Source: Archangium lipolyticum
Lineage (GTDB): Bacteria > Myxococcota > Myxococcia > Myxococcales > Myxococcaceae
DNA: 64,000 bases
Direction of reading: 5' to 3'
Assembly (NCBI RefSeq): GCF_024623785.1
Contig: NZ_JANKBZ010000031.1
Location: 1-64,000 of the forward strand
The notes beneath the pieces are model-generated. The model was given only the letters and a program-made list of their open reading frames with translations. It was not told where the DNA came from and ran no database searches. Shown piece by piece: positions 1 to 6,267 of this stretch. Made by a program: the position numbers and the translations under genes. How positions within the stretch are numbered: position 1 is the first letter of the stretch; every line of letters starts with the position of its first letter.

Positions 1-333
1 CGTCTCGGGGGTCCACCTCGGCCATGCTTCTGCTACACCACGTCTGCCGTCCCCTTGTCCAGCACCACTTCTCCGGTCACCTCCCCTCTGCCTCCTCATC
101 AACCGAGCCTGGGCGGTGAACGGTTACCCTTGGGCTTGCCCCGGTTACGTGGTGCTCCCGCGGTTCGTGTGGAGTCTGGGCTCATGCGGCTGACCGCATG
201 AAGGAGGCATGCCTCCTCGTCGCCGCTGAACCACATCAGGCGCGGGAGCGCCACAAAACCGGGGCAGGCTCAGTAGACGAAGACCCCGGGGGAGCACTCC
301 CCCCGGGGTCTCCGGAACACAATCGTCAGCACA
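1..333. other. left-edge non-coding stretch
   Basis: I see no convincing gene here. It contains a 7-bp stem with a 4-base loop (183-200) immediately followed by a 16-bp perfect palindrome (202-217), and a strong GC hairpin at 282-310 listed separately. Short open frames here have no recognisable protein character. Confidence 0.4.
282..310 (-). terminator. candidate terminator hairpin after 334-750 gene
   Basis: An 11-bp perfect GC stem (282-292 pairing with 300-310) around a 7-base loop lies about 24 bases past the stop of the minus-strand immunity-like gene. No T-run follows on the minus strand, so it is a stem without the classical intrinsic tail. Confidence 0.45.
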
Positions 334-750
334 TCACCGTTTGGACCGCGGACTCCGCTTCGGACGCCGTCTGGGCTTCTGGATGATGATGTCGTACGAG
401 GTCTCCCGGGTGGGAGAGCGGACGAACCCGGCACCTTCCGTTGCCAGGAACTCATCCAGCAGACGGATGATGGCGTCCAGCGTGCGCTCCAGGTCGCACG
501 CGTTGGCTTCGTAGACTTGCTGGCCCCACCAGGTGGGTAGAGACCGCCACGTCGGGTGCCGCTTGTAGATCCATTCCCGGAAATACTCGTGCTGGCCCTT
601 CCGCCCTGAATCCCCAAGGGCATCATCGTAGCCCATGATGTAGAGAGAGAGATGCTCGAGCGTGAAGTCCGGGGCAAACATCCTCGGGCGCATACAGATG
701 TGGCGCATGTGCTCGAACAGGCTTCCGGCATTGAGCTTCACAGGGCTCAT
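334..750 (-). CDS. putative immunity protein of a toxin pair
   Basis: This encodes 138 residues with no signal peptide or membrane segment. The body is mixed helical with many aromatic residues, and the tail is very basic (RRRPKRSPRSKR). I do not recognise a named family. Its start ATG overlaps the stop of the upstream toxin-like frame by 4 bases (ATGA at 747-750), which is the usual layout of a polymorphic toxin followed by its cytoplasmic immunity protein. Other Sit-type toxin/immunity units lie a few kb away, so immunity is inferred from position, not homology. The toxin partner seems to have lost its 5' part, which would make this an orphan immunity gene. The hairpin at 282-310 probably ends the transcript. 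Confidence 0.55.
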   Translation of the reverse strand: MSPVKLNAGSLFEHMRHICMRPRMFAPDFTLEHLSLYIMGYDDALGDSGRKGQHEYFREWIYKRHPTWRSLPTWWGQQVYEANACDLERTLDAIIRLLDEFLATEGAGFVRSPTRETSYDIIIQKPRRRPKRSPRSKR

Positions 751-992
751 CGCAGCTCGCGCACCACTTGCATCGAGAGCTGCCCGGGAGACTTCTGGCG
801 CTCCAGGTATTCAGTCACGGCCAACCCCGTGGGTCCGGTCATGGCATCGTAAACACGATCCTTGATCTTTACCGCGAAGTGAACGGAGTTATCGGAAATC
901 TGGATGGTGCTGAGGGGCTCTCCGGCTCGTCGTTCCCCAGGCACCATGGGAGCGTAACACCTTCCCCACGCCCCTACCCTCGTCCGCGACAC
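747..992 (-). pseudogene. C-terminal remnant of a polymorphic toxin
   Basis: The last roughly 50 residues look like a real domain end, with HFAVKIKDRVYDAMTGPTG followed by a helix. That pattern, a strand with His, then VYDAMTGP, then a Gly, resembles the end of papain-like or deamidase-type toxin folds in bacterial polymorphic toxins. This family link is an inference. Upstream of about residue 30 the reading frame is GC-rich and featureless. A few bases further on, the DNA becomes a truncated copy of another sitI gene (972-1144). I read this as a toxin whose N-terminal part was removed by a rearrangement with its breakpoint near 993-1000. It overlaps the downstream immunity-like gene by ATGA. 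Confidence 0.45.
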
Positions 993-1144
993 GTTCCATC
1001 CTCGCCAAGCTCATCGGCCAGAGCCACCAGCGAGGCGGTGGGGCGCGCCTCGGCGAAGGCGGTGAGCGAAGAGCAACCCCGCTCGCGGACCCGCTCGTAC
1101 AGGCGGACCCGCCAGTTGCCTTCCCAGGCATCTCCGTCGCTCAT
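972..1144 (-). pseudogene. truncated copy of the 5022-5492 immunity gene
   Basis: The start ATG at 1144 opens a frame nearly identical to the first 48 or so codons of the gene at 5022-5492 (MSDGDAWEGNWRVRLYERV in both). It then departs after the shared GED sequence and hits a stop within about ten codons. It is the coding part of the 187-bp duplication at 1000-1186. Only the N-terminal third of the immunity protein is left, so no function is expected. Confidence 0.75.
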
Positions 1145-1186
1145 CGCCCTCTCCAGCGGATGAAGTTCATCGAGATCCTGTATTCC
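1000..1186. repeat. 187-bp direct repeat, copy 1
   Basis: It is nearly identical to 5348-5534, with only a handful of mismatches seen by eye, in the same orientation. It spans the last 46 bases of a sitA-like gene and the first 145 bases of its sitI-like partner (both minus strand). The match stops abruptly at both ends. Confidence 0.85.
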
Positions 1187-1393
1187 ATCCGCTCAGCGTG
1201 TTGAACCAGGGTGACAGACACGGCCATCCGGCCCGTGAGGCAGCGTCGCCCCGCGCGGGGCCACTGCCCCCCTGGCAACCTACCCGCTGCGTCTTCCCGT
1301 CCGTGACCGACCTGGCGGCTTGACGAGCCACCCGCCGCTCCGTGTAATTCCGGGGCGACAGCTTTCGGGATGCGTCGCTTCCGGAGGTGCGCC
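1187..1393. other. gap between repeat copy 1 and the sitA gene
   Basis: Nothing coding is seen. The 13-mer AGCGTGTTGAACC at 1195-1207 recurs in the same orientation at 6116-6128. Both lie beside Sit-type genes and could be old insertion-sequence ends, but the match is too short to prove that. Confidence 0.4.
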
Positions 1394-3064
1394 GTGTCCA
1401 ACCGTCTTCCCGGCGCGCGCCCTACCCGCGAACGACTGGGCCCCTGCCTTGGCGCCTGGGCCCTCCTCATCCTCTTCCAGTTCGCATGTGCCACAGGCAC
1501 CCCACGCAGCTTCGTGGCCTACCGCGACAACTCGCTCACGCCCCCACCAACGCCCAAGGAGCGGAGGGTGGAGCCCGGCCTGGAATCGGCCACCGCATAC
1601 GAGGTGGACTTCCTGGAGCCCGGTGCCGTCGCCACCCGGCCGGTGCCCATCCCCAGGCCCGAATTCCAGCGGGCCTTCCAATGGCTCGCCCAGGACGTGC
1701 GGCTGGGGCACCTCCGTCCACGTGAAGCCGCGCTCGAGCTGCTGCGCCTCTCGCGCCAGCCGCCGCAGGAGGTAGAGACGGTGGCGAGCACGGGGGACTG
1801 GAACCTGGAGACGTACCGGGGCCGGGGCTACACCCTGGTGCCCGAGCGCCAGCAGGGTCCGGTGTTCCTCACCCCCGAGGCGGATGAAACCCTCAAGCAA
1901 AGGTATCTCCGCTGGTGCGAGCCGCGGGGCGGAGGCGACTGCCTGGGCCTGCTGGACGACGGGCCCTACCTCCGCGCGGATGACCGGCGCACGTTCGCCC
2001 TGGCACTGGCCTTCGGCACCGTGCTCGACGAGACACGTGCCGCCCTGGGCCGGGAGTTGCTCAGCGTGCAGGCGCTCGTCTCCATGGTCGTCTGGACGGT
2101 CGCCCTCTACTGCATGATGTGGGTGGTGCCCGAGCCGACGACCAAGGCCCTGGCCGCCAGCCTGACCCTCCTCATCGTGGGCTACCTGGGCCTCCAGACG
2201 GTGTACGGCCTCATGGACGGCTGGGCCCGCATGGCCCATGCGGCCCACGAGGCCACCACCTTCGACGAGTTGCGCGCGGCGGGCGAGGCGTTCGGCAAGG
2301 TACTGGGCGAGGACGCGGCGCGGGCCATGCTCCTCGCCGTAGCCGCTCTCAGCGGGCACACGCTGGGGCAGGTGGTGGCGCGGGTGAAGTCACTGCCGGG
2401 CTTCAACCTCGCGGGAGCGCAGTTCGAGGCCCAGGGCGGCGCAGCAGTCATGGGGCGCCTGGAGCTCACGGAGGCTGCGCTCGCGACGGAGGGTGCCCTG
2501 GCCAAGGCCGTGGCGGCGGCGGAAACGGTAGCTACCTCACCGCAAGGCCCCATGGCCCTGGTGATGCTCAAGAAGGGGACGGGCCATGGGGCGGGACAAG
2601 CCCCAGGGGGCCGCTCCGCCGAAACCGTGATTCGTCACCGAGGCGGCAACCGGCAGGTGGAGCTCAGCGACGGGCAGCGCTGGCACCTGCCACGCGGCAA
2701 GTCGGCTGCGGATATTCCCGCCGAGGACAAGATTGGCGACATGCTCCAGGAGGCCGTCACCAAAGCCGCCAAGAAGTGGGGGCCCGACAGGCTCTCGCGC
2801 AACGAGCGAGAGGCCATCGACGAAGCCCTGAAGAAGGGCGAATACTGGCTGGCGAGACTGCTGGAACGCGAGGCCCGGGGGCGCTACGTGGAAAACGAGG
2901 TGCGAGAACAGTTCCAACATCTCTACAACTTCAGCCGGAACAAAGGGATCGATGTAGAAGTCCCCGGAGGCTACAAGTACGAGATTCTCTCCGGGACGGA
3001 CTCGAATCTAGCCCGTCATGGCAGGCGCATGGCGGGCGAGTTCTTCCGGATGCTCACCTTCTGA
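1394..3064 (+). CDS. SitA-type polymorphic toxin (large form)
   Basis: This encodes 556 residues from a GTG preceded by GGAGG at good spacing; an in-frame ATG at 1370 has no such site. The N-terminus has a basic stretch, a hydrophobic core and a Cys (LILFQFACATG), read as a lipoprotein signal, although the lipobox is poor. The middle carries a WCEPRGGGDCLGLLDD motif and two hydrophobic segments (about residues 220-280), followed by an Ala-rich helical region. The last 120 residues are charged and change in character, ending FSRNKGIDVEVPGG then RHGRRMAGEFFRMLTF, as expected for a swappable toxin domain. In Myxococcus, SitA lipoproteins move between kin by outer-membrane exchange and kill cells lacking the matching SitI. 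The presumed immunity gene starts 11 bases downstream. Placement in the SitA5-like group is from memory of the architecture; the toxin activity is unknown. Confidence 0.7.
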   Translation: MSNRLPGARPTRERLGPCLGAWALLILFQFACATGTPRSFVAYRDNSLTPPPTPKERRVEPGLESATAYEVDFLEPGAVATRPVPIPRPEFQRAFQWLAQDVRLGHLRPREAALELLRLSRQPPQEVETVASTGDWNLETYRGRGYTLVPERQQGPVFLTPEADETLKQRYLRWCEPRGGGDCLGLLDDGPYLRADDRRTFALALAFGTVLDETRAALGRELLSVQALVSMVVWTVALYCMMWVVPEPTTKALAASLTLLIVGYLGLQTVYGLMDGWARMAHAAHEATTFDELRAAGEAFGKVLGEDAARAMLLAVAALSGHTLGQVVARVKSLPGFNLAGAQFEAQGGAAVMGRLELTEAALATEGALAKAVAAAETVATSPQGPMALVMLKKGTGHGAGQAPGGRSAETVIRHRGGNRQVELSDGQRWHLPRGKSAADIPAEDKIGDMLQEAVTKAAKKWGPDRLSRNEREAIDEALKKGEYWLARLLEREARGRYVENEVREQFQHLYNFSRNKGIDVEVPGGYKYEILSGTDSNLARHGRRMAGEFFRMLTF

Positions 3065-3075
3065 GCGGGCGGCGC

Positions 3076-3699
3076 ATGCTCTACAACAAGGTCTTCTACC
3101 AGGGTCAGGAAATCGAGAACGAACGACTGGAGCTGACCGACAAAGGCTCGCTCTACTTCCTCGGCTCCGGGCTGACGCTCCGCAACTGCACGGTCGTCGT
3201 CAAGGTCTCGGGTAGGAACCTGTTTCTGACCGGCTCCCGTTTCATCGACTGCACTTTCGAGGTGAAGCAGGAGCTGAAAAACCACCAACAATGGGTGAAG
3301 GCCTCTCTAAAGGGGTGCCGCTTCAAGGGGCGGCTGACCGGGTGCGACTTCGGGCACTGGCCCGACTACGGCACGGGTTGGGAGCACGGGGCCATCGAGG
3401 ACTGCGACTTCAGCGAGGCCCGCCTGGATGGCTGCCGCATCATGGGGTCGGACCCTTCCACCATTCGCTTTCCCAAGTGGCCCTGCTTCACCCTCCTGGA
3501 CCCCATCAGGCGAGCCCGCGAGCTCAACAGCGTCCAGTGGCCGGGAGGTTTTCGCCCCATTGTCGTGGAGGGTCAGTACAGGGATCCTCCCTGCACAACG
3601 GCAGTAACGCTCTACGCTCCGACCCTCGCCAAACGACGCGAGACCACCGAGGAAGCATTCAGAGCGGTCGTCGAGCAGTTCGACTGCATCGTCTACTGA
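3076..3699 (+). CDS. cognate immunity protein (SitI-like)
   Basis: This encodes 207 residues from an ATG 11 bases after the toxin stop, on the same strand. There is no signal peptide, so it should be cytoplasmic. Residues 30-130 have a loose repeating pattern of short strands with Cys, Asp and aromatics (LRNCTVVVK, FIDCTFEVK, LKGCRFKG, LTGCDFG, IEDCDFSEARLDGCRI). This resembles a right-handed parallel beta or pentapeptide-like solenoid. The C-terminal 80 residues are globular. Its position right after a SitA-type gene, as toxin and immunity genes are normally paired, supports its role as the specific antitoxin. The protein-level mechanism, presumably direct binding of the toxin domain, is inferred. 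Confidence 0.65.
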   Translation: MLYNKVFYQGQEIENERLELTDKGSLYFLGSGLTLRNCTVVVKVSGRNLFLTGSRFIDCTFEVKQELKNHQQWVKASLKGCRFKGRLTGCDFGHWPDYGTGWEHGAIEDCDFSEARLDGCRIMGSDPSTIRFPKWPCFTLLDPIRRARELNSVQWPGGFRPIVVEGQYRDPPCTTAVTLYAPTLAKRRETTEEAFRAVVEQFDCIVY

Positions 3700-3809
3700 C
3701 GTAGCCATGGGTTGGGCCCGGCGGTTCCTTGATTGATTCGCGAGCCCTCCCGAAGGGCGCGCCGGACCAGCGGGTGGATTGGCTCGCCACGTGCTTGGGG
3801 TCCCTCCCC

Positions 3810-4838
3810 ATGTCCGGACCCCATGACCTCTTCGCCCGCTATACTTTCGGCCATCCCGAGCGGGCCGCGGCCGAACTGCGGGCCGTCCTGCCCCCGCATG
3901 TCGTCTCCGAAGTGGACTGGACGTCCCTGCGGCGAGAGCCCGGCAGCGTGGTGGACCCGGAGCTGCGGGAGACCGAGAGCGACCTGCTCTTCTCGGCCCG
4001 CCTTCGCACCGGTCAACCGCTGCTCCTCTATGTGCTGCTCGAGCACCAATCGTCGGTGGACAGGTGGATGGCTCTGAGAATGCTGCGCTACGTGGTGCGC
4101 CAGGTGGAACGCTGGCGCCAGGAGCATCCGGACAGCACGCTGCTTCCCCTCATCCTTCCGCTCGTCATGTACCACGGGCCAGAGGGAGCCTGGACGGCGC
4201 CGCGCCGGGTGGAGGACCTCTTCGACCTGCCAGAGGACGCGACACAGCGGGAGCAGTGGCGCTCGCTGGTGCCGCGCTTCGAATACCTGCTCGATGATCT
4301 GACGACCGAGCGAGCCGAGGCCTTGATGGCGCGTCCTGGCCCGCCCCTGGCCCGGCTGGCCCTGCTCGTGCTGCGCTACGGACGCACCGAGGAGCTGGCC
4401 CGGAGATTGCCGGACTGGACGGCGCTCTTCGCCCAGGTGCAGGCCAGCCCCAACGGGCAGGAGGAATTGCTCATGGTCGTGCGCTATCTGCTCCTGGTTG
4501 GAGACAGGACGGTACGTGGCGCCACGGGGCAGGTGCTACATTCGGTCTTGGGTACGCAACGCGCGGAGGAACTGATGCGCAGTTATGGCGAGGAGCTCAT
4601 CGAGCAGGGCCGCGAGCAGGGCCGCCAGCAGGGGCTGGCACGGGGACGAGCCGAGGGACGAGCCGAGGGACGAGCCGAGGATGTTGTCCGGATTCTCGCC
4701 GCGCGCGGCGTGCACGTCGACGACGAGGCCCGCCGGCGCATTCTCACCTGCTCGGACCTGGACACCCTCGACCTCTGGTTCGATCGGGCCCTGCGCGCCT
4801 CCACCCTCTCCGACGTCCTGGATGACCTGGCTCAGTAA
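3810..4838 (+). CDS. Rpn-family PD-(D/E)XK nuclease
   Basis: This encodes 342 residues. The start is set at the ATG giving MSGPHDLFARYTFGHPERA, the usual beginning of this family; an in-frame start at 3729 would add 27 unlikely residues. The N-terminal 130 residues carry the nuclease core: ESDLLFSARL, then LLLYVLLEHQSS, matching the acidic and E-x-Q/K positions of recombination-promoting nucleases (RpnA-like, transposase_31). A helical C-terminal half follows, with a short tandem repeat of RGRAEGRAEGRAEG from a 12-base unit repeated at about 4645-4680. The family is scattered and multi-copy in myxobacteria, often next to toxin loci. Rpn proteins promote RecA-independent recombination in E. 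coli; the role here is unknown. Confidence 0.8.
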   Translation: MSGPHDLFARYTFGHPERAAAELRAVLPPHVVSEVDWTSLRREPGSVVDPELRETESDLLFSARLRTGQPLLLYVLLEHQSSVDRWMALRMLRYVVRQVERWRQEHPDSTLLPLILPLVMYHGPEGAWTAPRRVEDLFDLPEDATQREQWRSLVPRFEYLLDDLTTERAEALMARPGPPLARLALLVLRYGRTEELARRLPDWTALFAQVQASPNGQEELLMVVRYLLLVGDRTVRGATGQVLHSVLGTQRAEELMRSYGEELIEQGREQGRQQGLARGRAEGRAEGRAEDVVRILAARGVHVDDEARRRILTCSDLDTLDLWFDRALRASTLSDVLDDLAQ

Positions 4839-4840
4839 GT

Positions 4841-4963
4841 GAGCTGCACCTCGGCCCTCACCCGGCTCGTCCCACCGTCAACGCGGTGTCGAACCTCGGG
4901 GCCCTCCTCGGGGTGCCCTTCGTATTCGGCAGAGGGAGACCAGGAGGGTGGCTCCTCCTCGCT
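4841..4963 (+). pseudogene. Uma2-family endonuclease remnant
   Basis: Reading from 4841 gives GELHLGPHPARP-like residues (ELHLGPHPARPTVNAVSNLG) and then FGRGRPGGWLLLA, the conserved N-terminal third of Uma2 (DUF820) proteins. It has no start codon, because the Rpn stop lies just upstream, and it breaks off in frame into a transposase fragment. Roughly 40 codons survive of a gene normally near 190. A second Uma2 scrap is at 15286-15543. Confidence 0.65.
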
Positions 4964-5050
4964 TGCTGGTTGTACCTGGCTGTTGTCATGGACCTCTTCT
5001 CGCGCGAGGTGCTGGCGAAGCTCACGCCTCCTCGTCGGGCAGGATCGTAA
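4964..5050 (+). mobile_element. IS3-family transposase (orfB) scrap
   Basis: The frame continuing from the Uma2 remnant reads WLYLAVVMDLFSREVLA, the signature around the second catalytic Asp of IS3-family OrfB integrase cores (consensus WLYLAVVLDLFSR). Only about 18 recognisable codons remain before unrelated residues and a stop at 5048. No terminal inverted repeats are seen. It marks an old insertion followed by deletion. Confidence 0.6.
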
Positions 5051-5492
5051 GCAGGAGCTCGTCGTCGGGGCCGATCGGCCGCCAGCCAGGCGGAGGCGGT
5101 GAAGCACGGAGCGCTGCCCTGGCTCGCTCGACGCGCTTCTGATGCGTCTCTGGTGTATAGGCGGACCAGCGACCGATTGCCTTGGCAACCTTGAACCGGT
5201 TGGCGTCATCCAGGACAGCCGGCCAGCCATCCGGAAGACTCTGGGACAACATGCGCACGAGCACATCGCGCACGAAGCGCGTGACCTGCTTCCGCTGCTC
5301 CGCCTCGGCGAGCAACCCGCTCAACACCTGCACTCCGGCGACATCGTCCTCGCCAAGCTCATCGGCCAGAGCCACCAGCGAGGCGGTGGGGCGCGCCTCG
5401 GCGAAGGCGGTGAGCGAGGAGTAACCCCGCTCGCGGACCCGCTCGTACAGGCGGACCCGCCAGTTGCCTTCCCAGGCATCTCCGTCGCTCAT
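5022..5492 (-). CDS. SitI-like immunity protein
   Basis: This encodes 156 residues, all helical and rich in Arg and Asp/Glu, with no signal peptide. It starts with an ATG that overlaps the end of the upstream SitA-like gene by 4 bases, so the two were co-translated. The fold is unrecognised. Visible features are an amphipathic N-terminal helix (WRVRLYERVRERGY), a long middle helix with QRKQVTRFVRDVLVRML, and an acidic C-terminus ending LLLTILPDEEA. The role as immunity protein is inferred from its position after a DUF2380-type toxin gene. Its first 48 codons are duplicated at 1000-1144. The gene itself appears intact even though its toxin partner carries an in-frame stop, consistent with selection to keep immunity. 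Confidence 0.6.
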   Translation of the reverse strand: MSDGDAWEGNWRVRLYERVRERGYSSLTAFAEARPTASLVALADELGEDDVAGVQVLSGLLAEAEQRKQVTRFVRDVLVRMLSQSLPDGWPAVLDDANRFKVAKAIGRWSAYTPETHQKRVERARAALRASPPPPGWRPIGPDDELLLTILPDEEA

Positions 5493-5534
5493 CGCCCTCT
5501 CCAGCGAATGAAGTTCATCGAGATCCTGTACTCC
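5348..5534. repeat. 187-bp direct repeat, copy 2
   Basis: This is the counterpart of 1000-1186. Here it lies inside an otherwise continuous sitA/sitI junction, so this copy is the source and the one at 1000 is the displaced fragment. Confidence 0.85.
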
Positions 5535-5977
5535 TTCATGCTCTCAGCGACGATGTCCAAGACCTCGTTGCGCGTCAACATCCGTCCAGCTTCAACCTCG
5601 GCGTCGCGCAGCGCCTTCATGCTCATCCGGTTCCATTCACCGGGCCATACGCGCCCCAGCTTCCAGTTCCCACCTCCGTGTATTGCCTGGTGGTGTGCCT
5701 GCTCGAGCTTGACGCAGAACTGGTCGATATCCATAACGCCGCCAGGGCCCGCCGCCGACACAGCCTCCCGCGAGCCCCGGCGACGGTGGGTAGAGGCGAG
5801 CGGAGGAGACTCATCGCTCGGCCCTTCGACCAACGAAGGCCCCGAAGCCTCATGCGGCGTGTAGCGCAGGTTCATCCCCTAGCCGGACGGTGGCGTCAGC
5901 GACGCACAGCCGACGGAAAGCAGGGCCACGACGAGCAGCAGGCCCGCCCGCAGGGCCCGTAGCAGGTCAGTGCACAT
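5489..5977 (-). pseudogene. SitA-type lipoprotein toxin, DUF2380, in-frame stop
   Basis: From the ATG at 5977 the frame encodes a clear lipoprotein signal (MCTDLLRALRAGLLLVVAL, then LSVGC) and continues SLTPPSG. It then meets a TAG at 5881-5879 and resumes in the same frame as GMNLRYTPHEASGPS. The C-terminal 80 residues carry the DUF2380 pattern of Myxococcus lipoprotein toxins (HHQAIHGGGNWKLGR, WPGEWNRMSMKAL, MNFIRWRGR). With the amber codon read through, it would be a 161-residue lipoprotein. As written, either only a secreted stub is made, or translation restarts at the ATG 3 bases after the stop (5875) and yields a cytoplasmic 128-residue toxin. A single-base change or sequencing error could explain it. 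The downstream partner is the SitI-like gene at 5022-5492. Confidence 0.65.
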
Positions 5978-6267
5978 GGTCCACCCAGGCCCACCGTAGA
6001 GAAGGCTCTCCCGGGCACAGCCCGCCATCGGTTGCCGGAAACAACAACGTGCCGCCCGCCGGGATGCCCCAGGACCCATTGCCATGCCCTTTATGCGTAT
6101 TCCGGCCAACTTTAGAGCGTGTTGAACCGGGGAAGTGCACTGGCGAGGGAGCCGCATCAAGAGAGGCGCTCCGGGCGCAGAACCTGCTAAGTTGAGGTCC
6201 TGGGAGGTAGGCCCATGACCTCACATCTGAATTCCCCTGTTCCAGAGACCTGTGGCGCGAGGGCGCC
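5978..6267. other. divergent intergenic region
   Basis: This separates the minus-strand sitA-like gene from the plus-strand kinase gene. It holds the second copy of the 13-mer AGCGTGTTGAACC (6116-6128). No clear promoter hexamers or coding frames are seen. Confidence 0.4.

Noticed and set aside
2119-3075. Extension of the 3076 immunity frame upstream through the SitA gene
   Set aside because: It overlaps the toxin gene in another frame and reads as Gly/Arg-rich noise until the ATG at 3076.
3729-3809. Upstream start for the Rpn-family gene
   Set aside because: The extra 27 residues have no family resemblance; MSGPHDLFARYTFG at 3810 is the typical start.
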